From assembly GCF_023078275.1 (NCBI RefSeq), contig NC_062994.1, forward strand, positions 9,371,545 through 9,435,544: 64,000 nucleotides of DNA. Direction: 5' to 3'. Position numbers and translations under genes: made by a program. This document shows, one piece after another, positions 43,855-54,155 of this stretch (its first letter is position 1; each line of letters starts with the position of its first letter). Below the pieces are notes generated by a model. The model was not told the origin of the DNA. It did not search any database and saw only the letters and a program-made list of their open reading frames with translations. Source of the DNA: Leguminivora glycinivorella. Its lineage: Eukaryota > Arthropoda > Insecta > Lepidoptera > Tortricidae.

Positions 43855-45790
43855 AAAGGGGGGGGGGCTCGAGGGGGAAGCATGAAAGAAAGATCAACGT
43901 AGTATTTAAAATAAGTTGGGTTAGCGTTTTCTTGTGACCTTTCAGAGCAAACAAAGGGGGCTCGGGGGCGAAGCCCCCGCATAAAAGAAAGATCAACGTT
44001 GTATTTAAAATAAGTTGGGTTAAGGTTTTCTTGTGATCCTTAAGAGTAAAGAAAAGGGGGGCTCGGGGGGCGAAGCCCCCCGCATGAAAAAAAGATCAAC
44101 GTAGTATTTAAGATAAGTTGGGTTAGCGTTTTCTTGTGACCTTTAAGAGCAAACAAAGGGGGGCTCGGGGGGCAAAGCCCCCGCATAAAATAAAGATAAA
44201 CGTTGTATTTAAAATAAGTTGGGTTAGGGTTTTCTTGTTACCCTTAAGAGTAACGAAAAGGGGGGCTCGGGGGGCGAAGCCCCCCGCATAAAAGAAAAAT
44301 TAACGTAGTATTTAAAATAAGTTGGGTTAGCGTTTTCTTGTGACGTTTCAGAGCAAACAAAGGGGGGCTCGGGGGGCGAAGCCCCCGCATAAAAGAAAGA
44401 TCAACGTTGTATTTAAAATAAGTTGGGTTAAGGTTTTCTTGTGACCCTTAAGAGTAAAGAAAAGGGGGGCTCGAGGGGCGAAGCCCCCCGCATGAAAGAA
44501 AGATGAACGTAGTATTTAGAATAAGTTGGGTTAGCGTTTTCTCGTGACCTTTAAGAGCAAACAAAGGGGGGCTCGGGGGGCGAAGCCCCCCGCATGAAAG
44601 AAAGATCAACGTAGTATTTAAGATAAGTTGGGTTAGCGTTTTCTTGTGACCTTCAAGAGCAAACAAAAGGGGGCTCGGGGGCGAAGCCCCCGCATAAAAG
44701 AAAGATCAACGTTGTATTTAAAATAAGTTGGGTTAGGGTTTTCTTGTTACCCTTAAGAGTAACGAAAAGGGGGGCTCGGGGAGCGAAGCCCCCCGCATGA
44801 AAGAAAGATCAACGTAGTATTTAGAATAAGTTTGGTTAGCGTTTTCTTGTGACCTTTAAGAGCAAACAAAGGGGGCTCGGGGGCGAAGCCCCCGCATGAA
44901 AGAAAGATCAACGTAGTATTTAAGATAAGTTGGGTTAGCGTTTTCTTGTGACCTTTAAGAGCAAACAAAGGGGCTCGGGGCGAAGCCCCCGCATAAAAGA
45001 AAGATCAACGTTGTATTTAAAATAAGTTGGGTTAGGGTTTTCTTGTTACCCTTAAGAGTAACGAAAAAGGGGCTCGGGGGCGAAGCCCCCGCATGAAAGA
45101 AAGATCAACGTAGTATTTAGAATAAGTTGGGTTAGCGTTTTCTTGTGACCTTTAAGAGTAAAAAAAGGGGGGGCTCGGGGGCGAAGCCCCCGCATGAAAG
45201 AAAAATCAACGTAGTATTTAAGATAAGTTGGGTTAGCGTTTTCTTGTGACCTTTAAGAGCAAACAAAGGGGGCTCGGGGGCGAAGCCCCCGCATGAAAGA
45301 AAGATCAACGTAGTATTTAAGATAAGTTGGGTTAGCGTTTTCTTGTGACCTTTAAGAGCAAACAAAGGGGGGCTCGGGGGGTGAAGCCCCCCGCATAAAA
45401 GAAAGATCAACGTTGTATTTAAAATAAGTTGGGTTAGGGTTTTCTTGTTACCCTTAAGAGTAACGAAAAGGGGGGCTCGGGGGGCGAAGCCCCCCGCATG
45501 AAAGAAAGATCAACGTAGTATTTAGAATAAGTTGGGTTAGCGTTTTCTTGTGACCTTTAAGAGCAAACAAAGGGGGCCTCGGGGGGCGAAGCCCCCCGCA
45601 TGAAAGAAAAATCAACGTAGTATTTAAGATAAGTTGGGTTAGCGTTTTCTTGTGACCTTTAAGAGCAAACAAAGGGGGGCTCGGGGGGCGAAGCCCCCCG
45701 GATAAAAGAAAGATCAACGTTGTATTTAAAATAAGTTGGGTAATGGTTTTCCTGTGACCCTTAACAGCAAATAAAGGGGGGCTCGGCAAA
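43855..45790 (+). repeat. GC-hairpin satellite, ~100-bp unit, about 20 copies with higher-order structure
   Basis: Each unit joins a GC block (about CGGGGGGCGAAGCCCCCCG) to AT-rich sequence (agaaagatcaacg, ataagttgggttag, gttttcttgtgacc). Three unit types can be told apart (gtagtatttagaa, gtagtatttaaga, gttgtatttaaaa). The right half repeats mostly as trimers, the left half as dimers. Open frames on the - strand arise because units of about 102 bp keep frame; they are not genes. Confidence 0.9.
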
Positions 45791-46150
45791 AACGAAATAC
45801 TTAAATTTTGTTTGAATTAGTTGAAATGTGACAATATTTTCTAATCGAGTCAAACAAAATCCCACTAGCTGAGAGCTTCAAAACAATGTATGGCGAAAGT
45901 ATCTCTCTAATGTCTTCAAAAAGTCCGCGATTTTACGGATAACTTACTAGGTATAAACATTTTTATGATAATACCGTAATAAGAAGGTAGCCGCTAGTTA
46001 TTATTAAGTAGCAATTAGCAATAAGTATATACACGTTAAGCCACAAATGGCATGTAAAATCCGCCTACTTGAAATAAATTTATGTATAAATGTTAAAAGT
46101 ATTTCATTATTAATGACTAAAAAGTATAAAATAAATTAATAGTTTAAAAA

Positions 46151-46871
46151 ACACTATAAAACACGCTTTTATAAATGCACGTAAAAGCCAAAAATAAATT
46201 ATGGATCGTTCAAGTTGTCTCTATTTGTGAGCTGAAGTTTAAAAACTATGTGCTTTTAATTATAATATTTAATTGTAAAAGCGTGGGGCGCTGGAACAGG
46301 AAAGACTTTCTTGTAAACAAATACTAATCCGAACTTCCTGGCGAATGAAGTTGCATAAGAACATAACGTTTACATATGCCACCTAAGGGTTACCAAAGAG
46401 AACCACAGATATCTCGTCCACGAACAAGAACTCTGCATCCTGTCACTGTAGACACTTTCCCCTTTCGTACTTTGATTACAGGAAAAAAGCGGCGTTCTAA
46501 GTGTCGGTGACTGTCGACTCTCCTCGCTACTAGCGCATATTTTGTCTGAGTTCGACAAACTGGTACCTACTTTGAACACTGACTTTTAATTGATTTGACT
46601 GTTTAATGTAGAACCTACTAGTCATGCTGCAACTCCAGTTAGCGCGTCAATCTGTGTAACCTCCTTCCCGTAACATAGCATAATTTGATTTAAGTATCAG
46701 CAAGTTATACAAAAAGTCTTTCCTGTTCCAGCGCCCCACGCTTTTACAATCAAATATTATAATTAAAAGCACATAGTTTTTAAACTTCAGCTCACAAATA
46801 GAGACAACTTGAACGATCCATAATTTATTTTTGGCTTTTACGTGCATTTATAAAAGCGTGTTTTATAGTGT
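46151..46871. mobile_element. Foldback element with ~165-bp terminal inverted repeats
   Basis: Arms 46151-46315 and 46708-46871 are near-exact inverses starting acactataaaacacgc. The 392-bp centre is unrelated to other repeats here and has no convincing open frame. Confidence 0.85.
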
Positions 46872-46911
46872 GTGTGCGCGCGCGCGCGTGTGTGCGTGTA
46901 TGTGCGTGTGT

Positions 46912-46997
<86 letters not shown>
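46869..46997. repeat. (TG)n microsatellite
   Basis: About 130 bp of almost pure TG starting at the outer end of the foldback element. Confidence 0.95.
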
Positions 46998-46998
<1 letters not shown>

Positions 46999-47574
46999 TG
47001 TGCATGTGAGTGAGAGCGTTAGAACCAGACTAATTTCCTTTCAGAAGGCTTTCGGTTTCGTTGTACGTTAAATTGCCTAGCCATTCATGAAGCGTAGTTT
47101 TCAGTTCTTTGACAGTGAGGGTTTTAGTGTTTACCTTGCTGCTTACTTTATTGTAGATAAACGGATGTAGGTGCGAGCTAAATCTTTTGGCAAACACGGA
47201 TACCGACTGAGGCACTGAGTATTATTTGAGCATTTCTTTTTTTTCGCCACTTTTACGAAATGTGATATTTCTACTCAGAATCACTAGCTTTTCCAATCCT
47301 AGTAGTTAAAAAAATTGTCCCATACGATGTTTTCTTATTTTGTTACCATTCTCCGTACATGTTGTGTGGGGTAACAAAAGAGGAAAGTAACAAAAATGTA
47401 TGGAAATTCTGGGACACTTTTTGTCTCCCAGTGAGATTGAAAGTACTCGTGATTCTGAGTACAATTGACCTAAAATTCCCCAAAAAAATCAAAATAAAAA
47501 AATGGCATAAAAATAAAAAATGCTCATTTCAATTCGGACCGATATATCTGGCCTTAGCGTCTATTTCAGACGAT

Positions 47575-48603
47575 TTATGGTGCAATGTCCGAAAGACATC
47601 GCTTTTGATGACTAACGAGACCTATGCGAGAGCGACACATTTTGCCACACATCTCACAAGGGAAGCTTCCAACCGATTGCGACGTTTCGCTATGGTGTCT
47701 TCTTTCCCTTTTGTCAGCAAGTGCCGCAAACCAGGTCTCATCGACGAACTTGCGACCATCTCCAACGCACTTTCGCCACTCCGTCCGCTTCTCCGCAAGC
47801 TTCTCCCAGTTTTGGTAGTCGATTTTAAAGGCTGCCATGTCCCTCTTAGCGCAGTCTTTGAAGCGAAGCAATGGTCTCCCAACATCTCTTTTGGCATTCG
47901 CTACTTCGCCTAGAAGAACACGGCGTGGTAAAAGGGAGGGTTCCATCCTGTGCACATGCCCCAGCCAACGCAGTCGCCTCTGTTTGAGAAGCGCGGTCAG
48001 ACTGGGTAGCTGTGCGATTTCCAGAACCCTCTGGTTTGTCACCCTGTCTTGCCATGATATGCCCAAGATCCTACGCAGGCAGCGCATATAGAATGAGTTG
48101 ACACGGCGTTCGACTTTGGCATACGTCGTCCAGGTCTCGGCTCCGTACAAGAGTATGCTCAATACAGAAGCCTGAAAGACCAGTACCTTAGTCTTAGTAG
48201 TCAGGAGTCTGTTTTGCCACACTCGAGCACGAAGCTTCCCGAAAGTAGTAGCTGCCTTGCCGATGCGAATGTCAACCTCTGCATCGAGCGAGAGATTGTC
48301 AGTTATGGTCGAACCTAGGTAGCAAAACCGATCAACCACCTCCAACTGCGTGCCATTGAGTAAAATCTGTGGGACTAAACTAACACCTTGTGCTAATACA
48401 ACCGTTTTCTTGGTGTTGATGGACATGGCAAACAGGGAACAGGCCTTGGAGAATTGATCCATCATTAACTGGAGCTCACTTTCGGAGGTAGCAACAAAGG
48501 CTGCGTCATCGGCATAAAGTAGGCTGTCGACGAAAAGATTCGAACCGATACGACCTTCAAAACTATGTTCCTTCACAACTTGTAGAATAGTGCATACACC
48601 CAT
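47575..48603 (-). pseudogene. Non-LTR reverse transcriptase fragment with C-terminal zinc finger
   Basis: 342 codons open. It opens close to the RT catalytic motif (LLYADDAAFVATSES) and continues through FCYLGSTIT, LLYGAETWT and LRWLGHVHRM. A C2H2-like finger follows (CEMCGKMCRSRIGL ... H ... C). The endonuclease and the first half of RT are gone. The 5' edge abuts a palindromic MITE at 48604. Unusually clean for a fragment, so a fairly recent insertion. Confidence 0.85.
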
Positions 48604-48938
48604 ATTATGGCCATTATTTCAAAAGTTGTCCACCCCACTTTTTTTTGGATTTGGAATTTTTCATGTGGTTTCCACTCAGAATCGCGAGCTCTTTCAATCC
48701 TAATAGGAGAAAAAAAGTGTCCCAAGGTTTTTTCCAATTCCGTTACCATTTTTTCATACATTTTGTATGGCGGTAACGGAATGGAAGGTTTAAAAAATGT
48801 AAATCTTGGGTAAATTTTTTTCTCATATCAGGATCGAAAGGCCTCGCGATTCTGAGTATGAATCGCGTAAAAAATACCTATGTTACAAAAAAAGTGGGGT
48901 GGACATCTTTGAAAAAAAAAATGGCCCTTTAGAGGTCG
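48604..48938. mobile_element. Palindromic MITE
   Basis: Inverted arms: gttgtccaccccac/gtggggtggacatc, cagaatcgcgag/cgcgattctgag and ccgttacc/ggtaacgg. Same family as 13690-13998. A looser relative is at about 47265-47530. Confidence 0.75.
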
Positions 48939-49285
48939 GCACGCACCTCTATAATTCCTATTTTGAATTAGCCGGAATTATTGTAAACAAAGGTGTGGCC
49001 GGTGCTATAAAAAAATTGCACCATTCGAGGTATTAAAATTGCCGATATTTTACTTTATTTGTTTTTCTGCCGGCCCTTACTTTAGAACCCCTGACTTACG
49101 CTGCACGTGTTACTTTGACAGTGACAGCAGTTTGTTTACGTTTATTCCGTTCAAATCCTAATGGGAATATGGTCCTTCGGCCGTTTCGGGTAGCCATGAA
49201 ATGTTTGCCTACTATTTTATTAAAAAAATTGTCTTGATGAGTATTGCGCGTGGAGAAAAGTATAGTCAGCAATAAAAGCTTGTAG

Positions 49286-49572
49286 CCCATTACGATACAA
49301 GTGCGAAAAAAACACGTGTCGATTAAAACGCTCCCTTCGGTCGTATTTTACTTTATCGCCACTCGTTTCTAACTTCCTTTTCGCACGTGTATCGTACGAC
49401 GTTTTTCAGTACAGATGGCCCTCCGAAGTTATGACCTGACAAGAAATAAACAACTCGCACTAGTGCGTAAAAAAGCACCATCTATACTGAAAAAGTTTCG
49501 GTCGTGTTTTAATTTATCGCCACTCATTCCTTCCTTCGGAACTTCCTTTTTTCGCACTTGTATCGTAATGTA
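49286..49572. mobile_element. TIR element
   Basis: The ends cattacgatacaagtgcgaa and ttcgcacttgtatcgtaatg are exact inverses; the centre is partly palindromic (agtacagatgg / ccatctatact). Confidence 0.75.
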
Positions 49573-50173
49573 CTATTTTTTCATTAGGCACTAAAATTAT
49601 GAATTAAAGTCAGTGCAGACAAGACCGGCATACTTTATTTGAAATATAGTTTGAGTGGATAAAACTAGACTATTAAAGTAGTCTGGAGTGATCCGCATGG
49701 TCCTATGGGCTAGCTAATTTTATATTCTACACAGCTTTTATAATACTTTGGTGAATTAAACTAAACTTAAGTGAAGAAAACCGTCTTTCACGGCAAAACG
49801 TAGCGATGAATTGTCGTGATTTTTGAAGGAACGGCGAGTGTCATAGGCTACTTTTTCTCTTTCTAACGCGAGCGAAACCGCGGGCAAAAGCTAGTAGGTA
49901 TCATATAAAAGATTTTTACTATTTGCTTAAACGTACAAACCGACAATTCAACGCCAGACACTCAGCGTCTATACTCCAGTCTGTTTTTTCACACGTCTTT
50001 ACCATTACTAAACAATTTCTATACATTTTCATACTTCCAAAAGAATGATAACAAATATCTTCAAAAAGCACGTTTTACATTAATACAATAACTTATTTAA
50101 TTTCACACCTTAGTTCCCAACAATAAAGTACGAAATCGTATTCCATTTCGTAACGTCTAAGGGTATCTTAATA

Positions 50174-50200
50174 CTGCATTATGCCACTGGATGGCATAAT
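50174..50200. repeat. Perfect palindrome upstream of the chorion promoter
   Basis: GCATTATGCCA, five bases (ctgga), then TGGCATAATGC: 11-bp perfect arms about 50 bp upstream of the TATA box. It may be a hairpin or a dimeric factor site. Confidence 0.5.
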
Positions 50201-50236
50201 GCCATACTGACACACTTATGCTATTGCTTTATACGT

Positions 50237-50258
50237 TGATAACGTGACACATATATAG
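50237..50258 (+). promoter_or_regulatory. Chorion-type promoter: GATA, TCACGT (reverse) and TATA
   Basis: Within 22 bp lie GATAA (50238-50242), ACGTGA (50242-50247, TCACGT on the other strand) and ATATATAG (50251-50258), with the ATG 38 bp later. TCACGT and GATA sites close to TATA are the known signature of silkmoth chorion promoters. Confidence 0.6.
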
Positions 50259-50295
50259 GACTTTTCGAGGAAAAAAATGGTTCAGTGGCTTCAAA

Positions 50296-52481
50296 ATGTT
50301 GGGTCTACGTTTTGCCGTCATTTTCTCTGTATTCATAATTCAGGTATTTATTTTTTACGTTTTTAATCCATCACTTGTCGAAATGCCATTTGATATTTGC
50401 CAGTCGCTTTTCGGTGAAGGAAAATATCGTGAGGAAACCGGACTAATTTCAATAAGGCCTAGTTAACCTTCGGGTTGGAAGGTCAGATGGCAGTCGCTTT
50501 CGTAAAACTAGTGTCTAACTGTCTACGCCAAATCTTGGGATTAGTTGTCAAAGCGGACCCCAGGCTCCCATGAGCGGGATAACGCAAAGAAGATGATGAT
50601 GATGTTTTTAATCCATTAGTTGTACACTGTGGTGACAAATTAAGAATTTCACCACCCCCCCTTTTTCCCGTGGGTTTCGTAGACTACTTGTGTTTTTTTA
50701 AAGAGTGGGCTTACTCATGGCCACAGCCGAGGCGAAGACGTGGCCTACGATGGAGCGAGCTCGCATATAAGATGCCTGTTCACCCTTGATTTTTGCTGAG
50801 TTATGGCAAATAACCTGTTTCGTAATATCACAATTTCGTTTTCTTTCGACCCCTTAAGGCCGTCACACTTAGCGTTTCGCTAGCGTAGCGTCGGGCCAAC
50901 TGTATGAAAAAGACGCCGCGTCAAACCCTTAATGCCAAGAATGGCACTGAAATTTTAACAGTTTTTATGAGCTCCCGCTTGGTAACACAGGCGTGGGTTG
51001 GTTGTATGTAATTCATTGTAAAAACAAATCCCTGATCCCATTATTTACCACTTGAATCGAATTCAATGGCGTTTAGAAAAAAAACGTTACGGTTTAAACA
51101 CCATTTTACGTCTTTAAAACCACCTGCAATTCATTGGTATATACCAATTGAGCCAAGGAGTGGAATTCCTTGCCGGCGGCTATACTTCCGAGCTCACATA
51201 ACCCGGCAACCTTCAAATCAAGAGTGAATAGGCATCTTCTGGGCGGAGCTCACTCCATCGTAGGCCACGTCTTTGCCTTTGGCTAGCCTGTGGCCAAGAG
51301 TAAGCCCATTTATAATTAAAAAAAAAAAAATCACCCGATATGTTTACCAACACGAACGTAATCGATTACCAATATGTTTTTCTCAATTACTTTTTATTAA
51401 TATTTTGTTTTTGCAGAGAGTTGCAAGCCAATGCTGCAACTGCGATACGGAACTATTCATATCCGTCGATGACTTGATGAAAGCAATCGGCCCAGGGATC
51501 GAAAACTTCATCGATAACAACCCGAACCAGTGTGGATGCCAACAGCCCAGGTGTCAACCACCCCGCCAACAACCCTGCGGATGTCAACAACAGTCCTGTG
51601 GATGTCAACAGAAATCCTGTGGATGCCAAAAACCCTGTGGATGTCAACAACAGTCCTGTGGATGTCAACAGAAATCCTGTGGATGCCAACAACCCTGTGG
51701 ATGTCAACAACAATCCTTTAGATCTCAACAATCCTGTGGATGTCAACAACAACCATATGGATGTCAACAACAGACCTTTAAATCTCAACAACAATCCTGC
51801 GGATGTCAACAACAACCCTGCGGATGTCAACAACAGTCCTGTGGATGTCAACAACAACCCTGTGGATGCCAACAACAACCCTGTGGATGCCAACAACAAT
51901 CCTGTGGATGTCAACAACAACCCTGCGGATGTCAACAATCCCAAAAAACAGTATTCGCCGTAGGCCAGCCCACCTTCTCGATTTCTGGCATTAACCTAGG
52001 TGGCAGCCAATGCGGATGCCAACCTCAACCTCAATGTGGATGCCAATCTGTCCAGATCAGTCAACCAAACTGCGGATGCCAACAGCCATGTGGATGCCAA
52101 TCCATTCAGATCCAACCTAACTGCGGATGCCAACCCCAATGTGGATGCCAATCCATCCAGATCCAACCAAGCTGCGGCTGCCAGCAGCAGAGTCTGTCCT
52201 TTTCTAACCCATCTATCTCCTTCCAACCCGTCTCTCAGCCTAAATCTAAGCCTAAACCGATCAAAACAGAGGTACCAAGCTGCATAATCCCAGCTGCTCT
52301 TTTAGAAGCCCCTCCATACGGCATTGTCTTCGCTGGCGACAACCTGCTCATCGAAGGTCCGGTCCAGGTTAGCGGTAACATGCCTTTCAACAGTATCATT
52401 GAGCTAGGTGGTGTGATACCGTCTTCTGGATCCGGTTGCGTTCAATATACTTGCGGAGATTCGTGTTCTATCTGCTATTAA
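50296..52481 (+). CDS. Chorion class-A-like protein with CGCQQ repeats (2 exons)
   Basis: Exon 1 is 50296-50343 (MLGLRFAVIFSVFIIQ, donor CAG|GTATTT). Exon 2 is 51417-52481 (acceptor tgtttttgcag, stop TAA), phase 0. The product has about 370 residues. After the signal peptide comes QCCNCDTELF, then over 20 tandem units built on C-G-C-Q-Q-(Q)-P/S, and then AVGQPTFSIS. A second Cys/Gln block (CGCQSIQIQPN) follows, then a Lys/Pro linker and a class A chorion core (YGIVFAGDNLLIEG, VQVSGNMPF, GGVIPSSGSG). Cys pairs at this density imply heavy disulfide cross-linking in the eggshell. The open frame also runs upstream of 51417 into intron sequence, so an ATG at 51273 is not the true start. The intron is a transposon mosaic. 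Confidence 0.85.
50363..50607 (+). repeat. SINE S1, 5'-truncated, in chorion intron
   Basis: Same body as 237-560 without the tRNA-like head, ending in (ATG)n. Confidence 0.85.
51140..51330 (+). pseudogene. Non-LTR RT tail in the intron of the CGCQQ chorion gene
   Basis: EWNSLPAAILPSSHNPATF and KSRVNRHLLGGAHS are followed by a stop and an A-rich tail. The same 3' tail recurs reversed at about 50688-50800 and as short pieces at 5065-5105 and 21247-21300. Confidence 0.65.
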
Positions 52482-52816
52482 ATTATATCTTTTTAAAGTT
52501 TTGTATAAACGGTTTATGGATCCTAAATTGTTTTTGATTTGGTTACTTATGCCCTTAAGATAATTATTTGATGAACATAGTGATTTAGCTTTAGGTGTAC
52601 AAACTGTAAGGTGTATAAATACATACCAAATTTTTTGACAAATTAATATCTTTCCCAAAAACGCTTTTTATTTAAGTCAAATAATGGCTTAAGAATGTAT
52701 AAGCAAGGACGATTATAAATTAAATGGTCCTTGGTATAAGTAATAAAATAATACCAAAGCAGTATTTTGTAAATTTATTTATTATTGTATTGTATTTACT
52801 CTGGGATTATGTAAAT

Positions 52817-53071
52817 ACATACATACATACATACATACATACAATCACGCCTGTATCCCATGAAGGGGTAGGCAGAGCACATGAAACTACTCAAGTTTCA
52901 GTGCCACTCTTGACAAATAAGGGGTTGAAAGAAAACGAAATTGTGACATTGTAGTGACAGGTTGCCAGCCTTTCGCCTACGCCACAATTTAACCCATATC
53001 CCACAGTTGCCTTCTACGACACCCACGGGAAGAAAGGGGGTGGTGAAATTCTTAACCCGTCACCACACGGG
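52817..53071 (+). repeat. Family C copy downstream of the CGCQQ chorion gene
   Basis: Full copy with (CATA)n at its start. Confidence 0.8.
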
Positions 53072-53089
53072 CATTATGTAAATAAGTAA

Positions 53090-53250
53090 ACAAAATATGG
53101 GGGACTTCTTACACAGGTCGACCTAACCCCAAATTAGCTCCAAACAAGCCTAGACCCTGTCTGCTGGCCGATGGTCCAGGGTCCTAGGTTTAAACCCAGG
53201 TATGGGCATTTAATTGTGTAATTTGTGTTTCTGGGTCATGGATATTTTCT
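53090..53250 (+). repeat. SINE S2-related fragment
   Basis: Contains gtttaaacccaggtatgg (B-box-like) and tggatattttctatg as in the S2 body. Rearranged, without the tail. Confidence 0.5.
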
Positions 53251-53362
53251 ATGTACACTAACTGATAAATAATTTTACTTGACTCAAGAATGCCATTCTA
53301 AAGAAAATTATATTTTGGTGTCAAGACAAAAATTCTTGAGACAATAAATTATTCTTGATACT

Positions 53363-53502
53363 TAAGGTGCATTAGGGTAATTCCGAAAGTCGTCTAATTA
53401 GGAAAGTCGCATAAAAATCACCATTATTTCCATCATATCAAGATTCCCCTTTCGGAATTATCCCAGCATATCTGTCATTCGGAATTACCCTAATGCACCT
53501 TA
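53363..53502. mobile_element. Small TIR element
   Basis: aggtgcattagggtaattcc and its exact inverse at the other end. Confidence 0.7.
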
Positions 53503-53809
53503 TAGGAAAATATTTCTTGGGTCAAGAATTTATTCTCTTAACTCAAGAACAACAGTTTCTTCAAAATGATATTTTTGGTTCAAGATTTTCTCTCCTGAAG
53601 CAAGTGTTATTTTTTATCAATGTATTTAAGTATTTGTCCATTGTAATATAATTTGTAGAATGTTAGGTATCCTATGAATGTTATGTATCGGATATTTTTT
53701 CTTCACAATGCATTTTTTACGTTTTCTTTTTAGGAATTAATTTTACCTGTATTTATTATTTGTATGCCTATTTATTATTTATTATTTGTATGCCTATTAT
53801 ACGATATAT

Positions 53810-54015
53810 ATTACGTCGCTGTCGGAGTATAGCCGCGGTCAGGTTCGAATTAAGGGCATTTATTTGTGTGATGAGCACAGATATTTGTTCTTGTTTTCTA
53901 TGTATATAAGTATGTATTTATCTATTTAAGTATGTATATCGTCGCTTATAAAAATATCAAAGTTGAGTAAGATGTCCCCCAATATTTATTTATTTATTTA
54001 TTTATATTTGTTTAT
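53810..54015 (+). repeat. SINE S2 at the 3' end of the 11-mer gene
   Basis: It has the S2 body (gtgatgagcacagatatttg, gtatatcgtcgctta) and a (TTTA)n tail touching the stop codon of the - strand exon at 54016. Confidence 0.8.
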
Positions 54016-54155
54016 TTATTTGTGCTTAATATTTCTCCCTACAGGCAGATCAGCTCTATCATCTGGATCACTGTGAAGTTTCTCATAGGCTTCTGTGGCA
54101 GCTTCCGGGAATTCTGAGAAATCAGGGAATTCCAGTTTTCTTCGGGAAGGTTTTT
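54016..54155 (-). CDS. Putative last exon of the 11-mer gene
   Basis: The acceptor is atttgtttacag. The exon encodes KPSRRKLEFPDFSEFPEAAT through LPVGRNIKHK and a TAA stop. The stop lies against the (TTTA)n tail of a + strand SINE (53810-54015), which may supply both the stop and AATAAA motifs. An alternative donor (CCT|GTAGGG) just before it would leave the gene open to further exons on the left. The same DNA could be read as a + strand exon, but its donor there is poor. Confidence 0.5.

Noticed and set aside
44448..45789. Several - strand frames repeating ALKGHKKTLTQLILNT
   Set aside because: They arise from satellite units of about 102 bp, break at units of other length, and have no gene context.
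43855..45790. CRISPR-like regular spacing
   Set aside because: The whole unit repeats, not a short repeat with unique spacers, and this is a eukaryotic chromosome.
43855..45790. GGGTTAGGG-like telomere words
   Set aside because: They occur once per ~100-bp unit, not as (TTAGG)n.
51273..51416. ATG at 51273 as start of the CGCQQ protein
   Set aside because: The stretch is the tail of a retrotransposon fragment with a poly-A run and lacks a signal peptide; exon 50296-50343 plus the acceptor at 51416 gives the chorion layout.
51453..51944. 163-codon antisense frame of Leu/Thr/Ser-rich repeats
   Set aside because: Mirror of the CGCQQ repeat coding; repeats keep other frames open by chance.
51532..51963. 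Asn/Asp/Val-rich frame overlapping the CGCQQ repeats
   Set aside because: Shifted frame of the same repeats; only the CGCQQ frame runs from the signal peptide to the chorion core.
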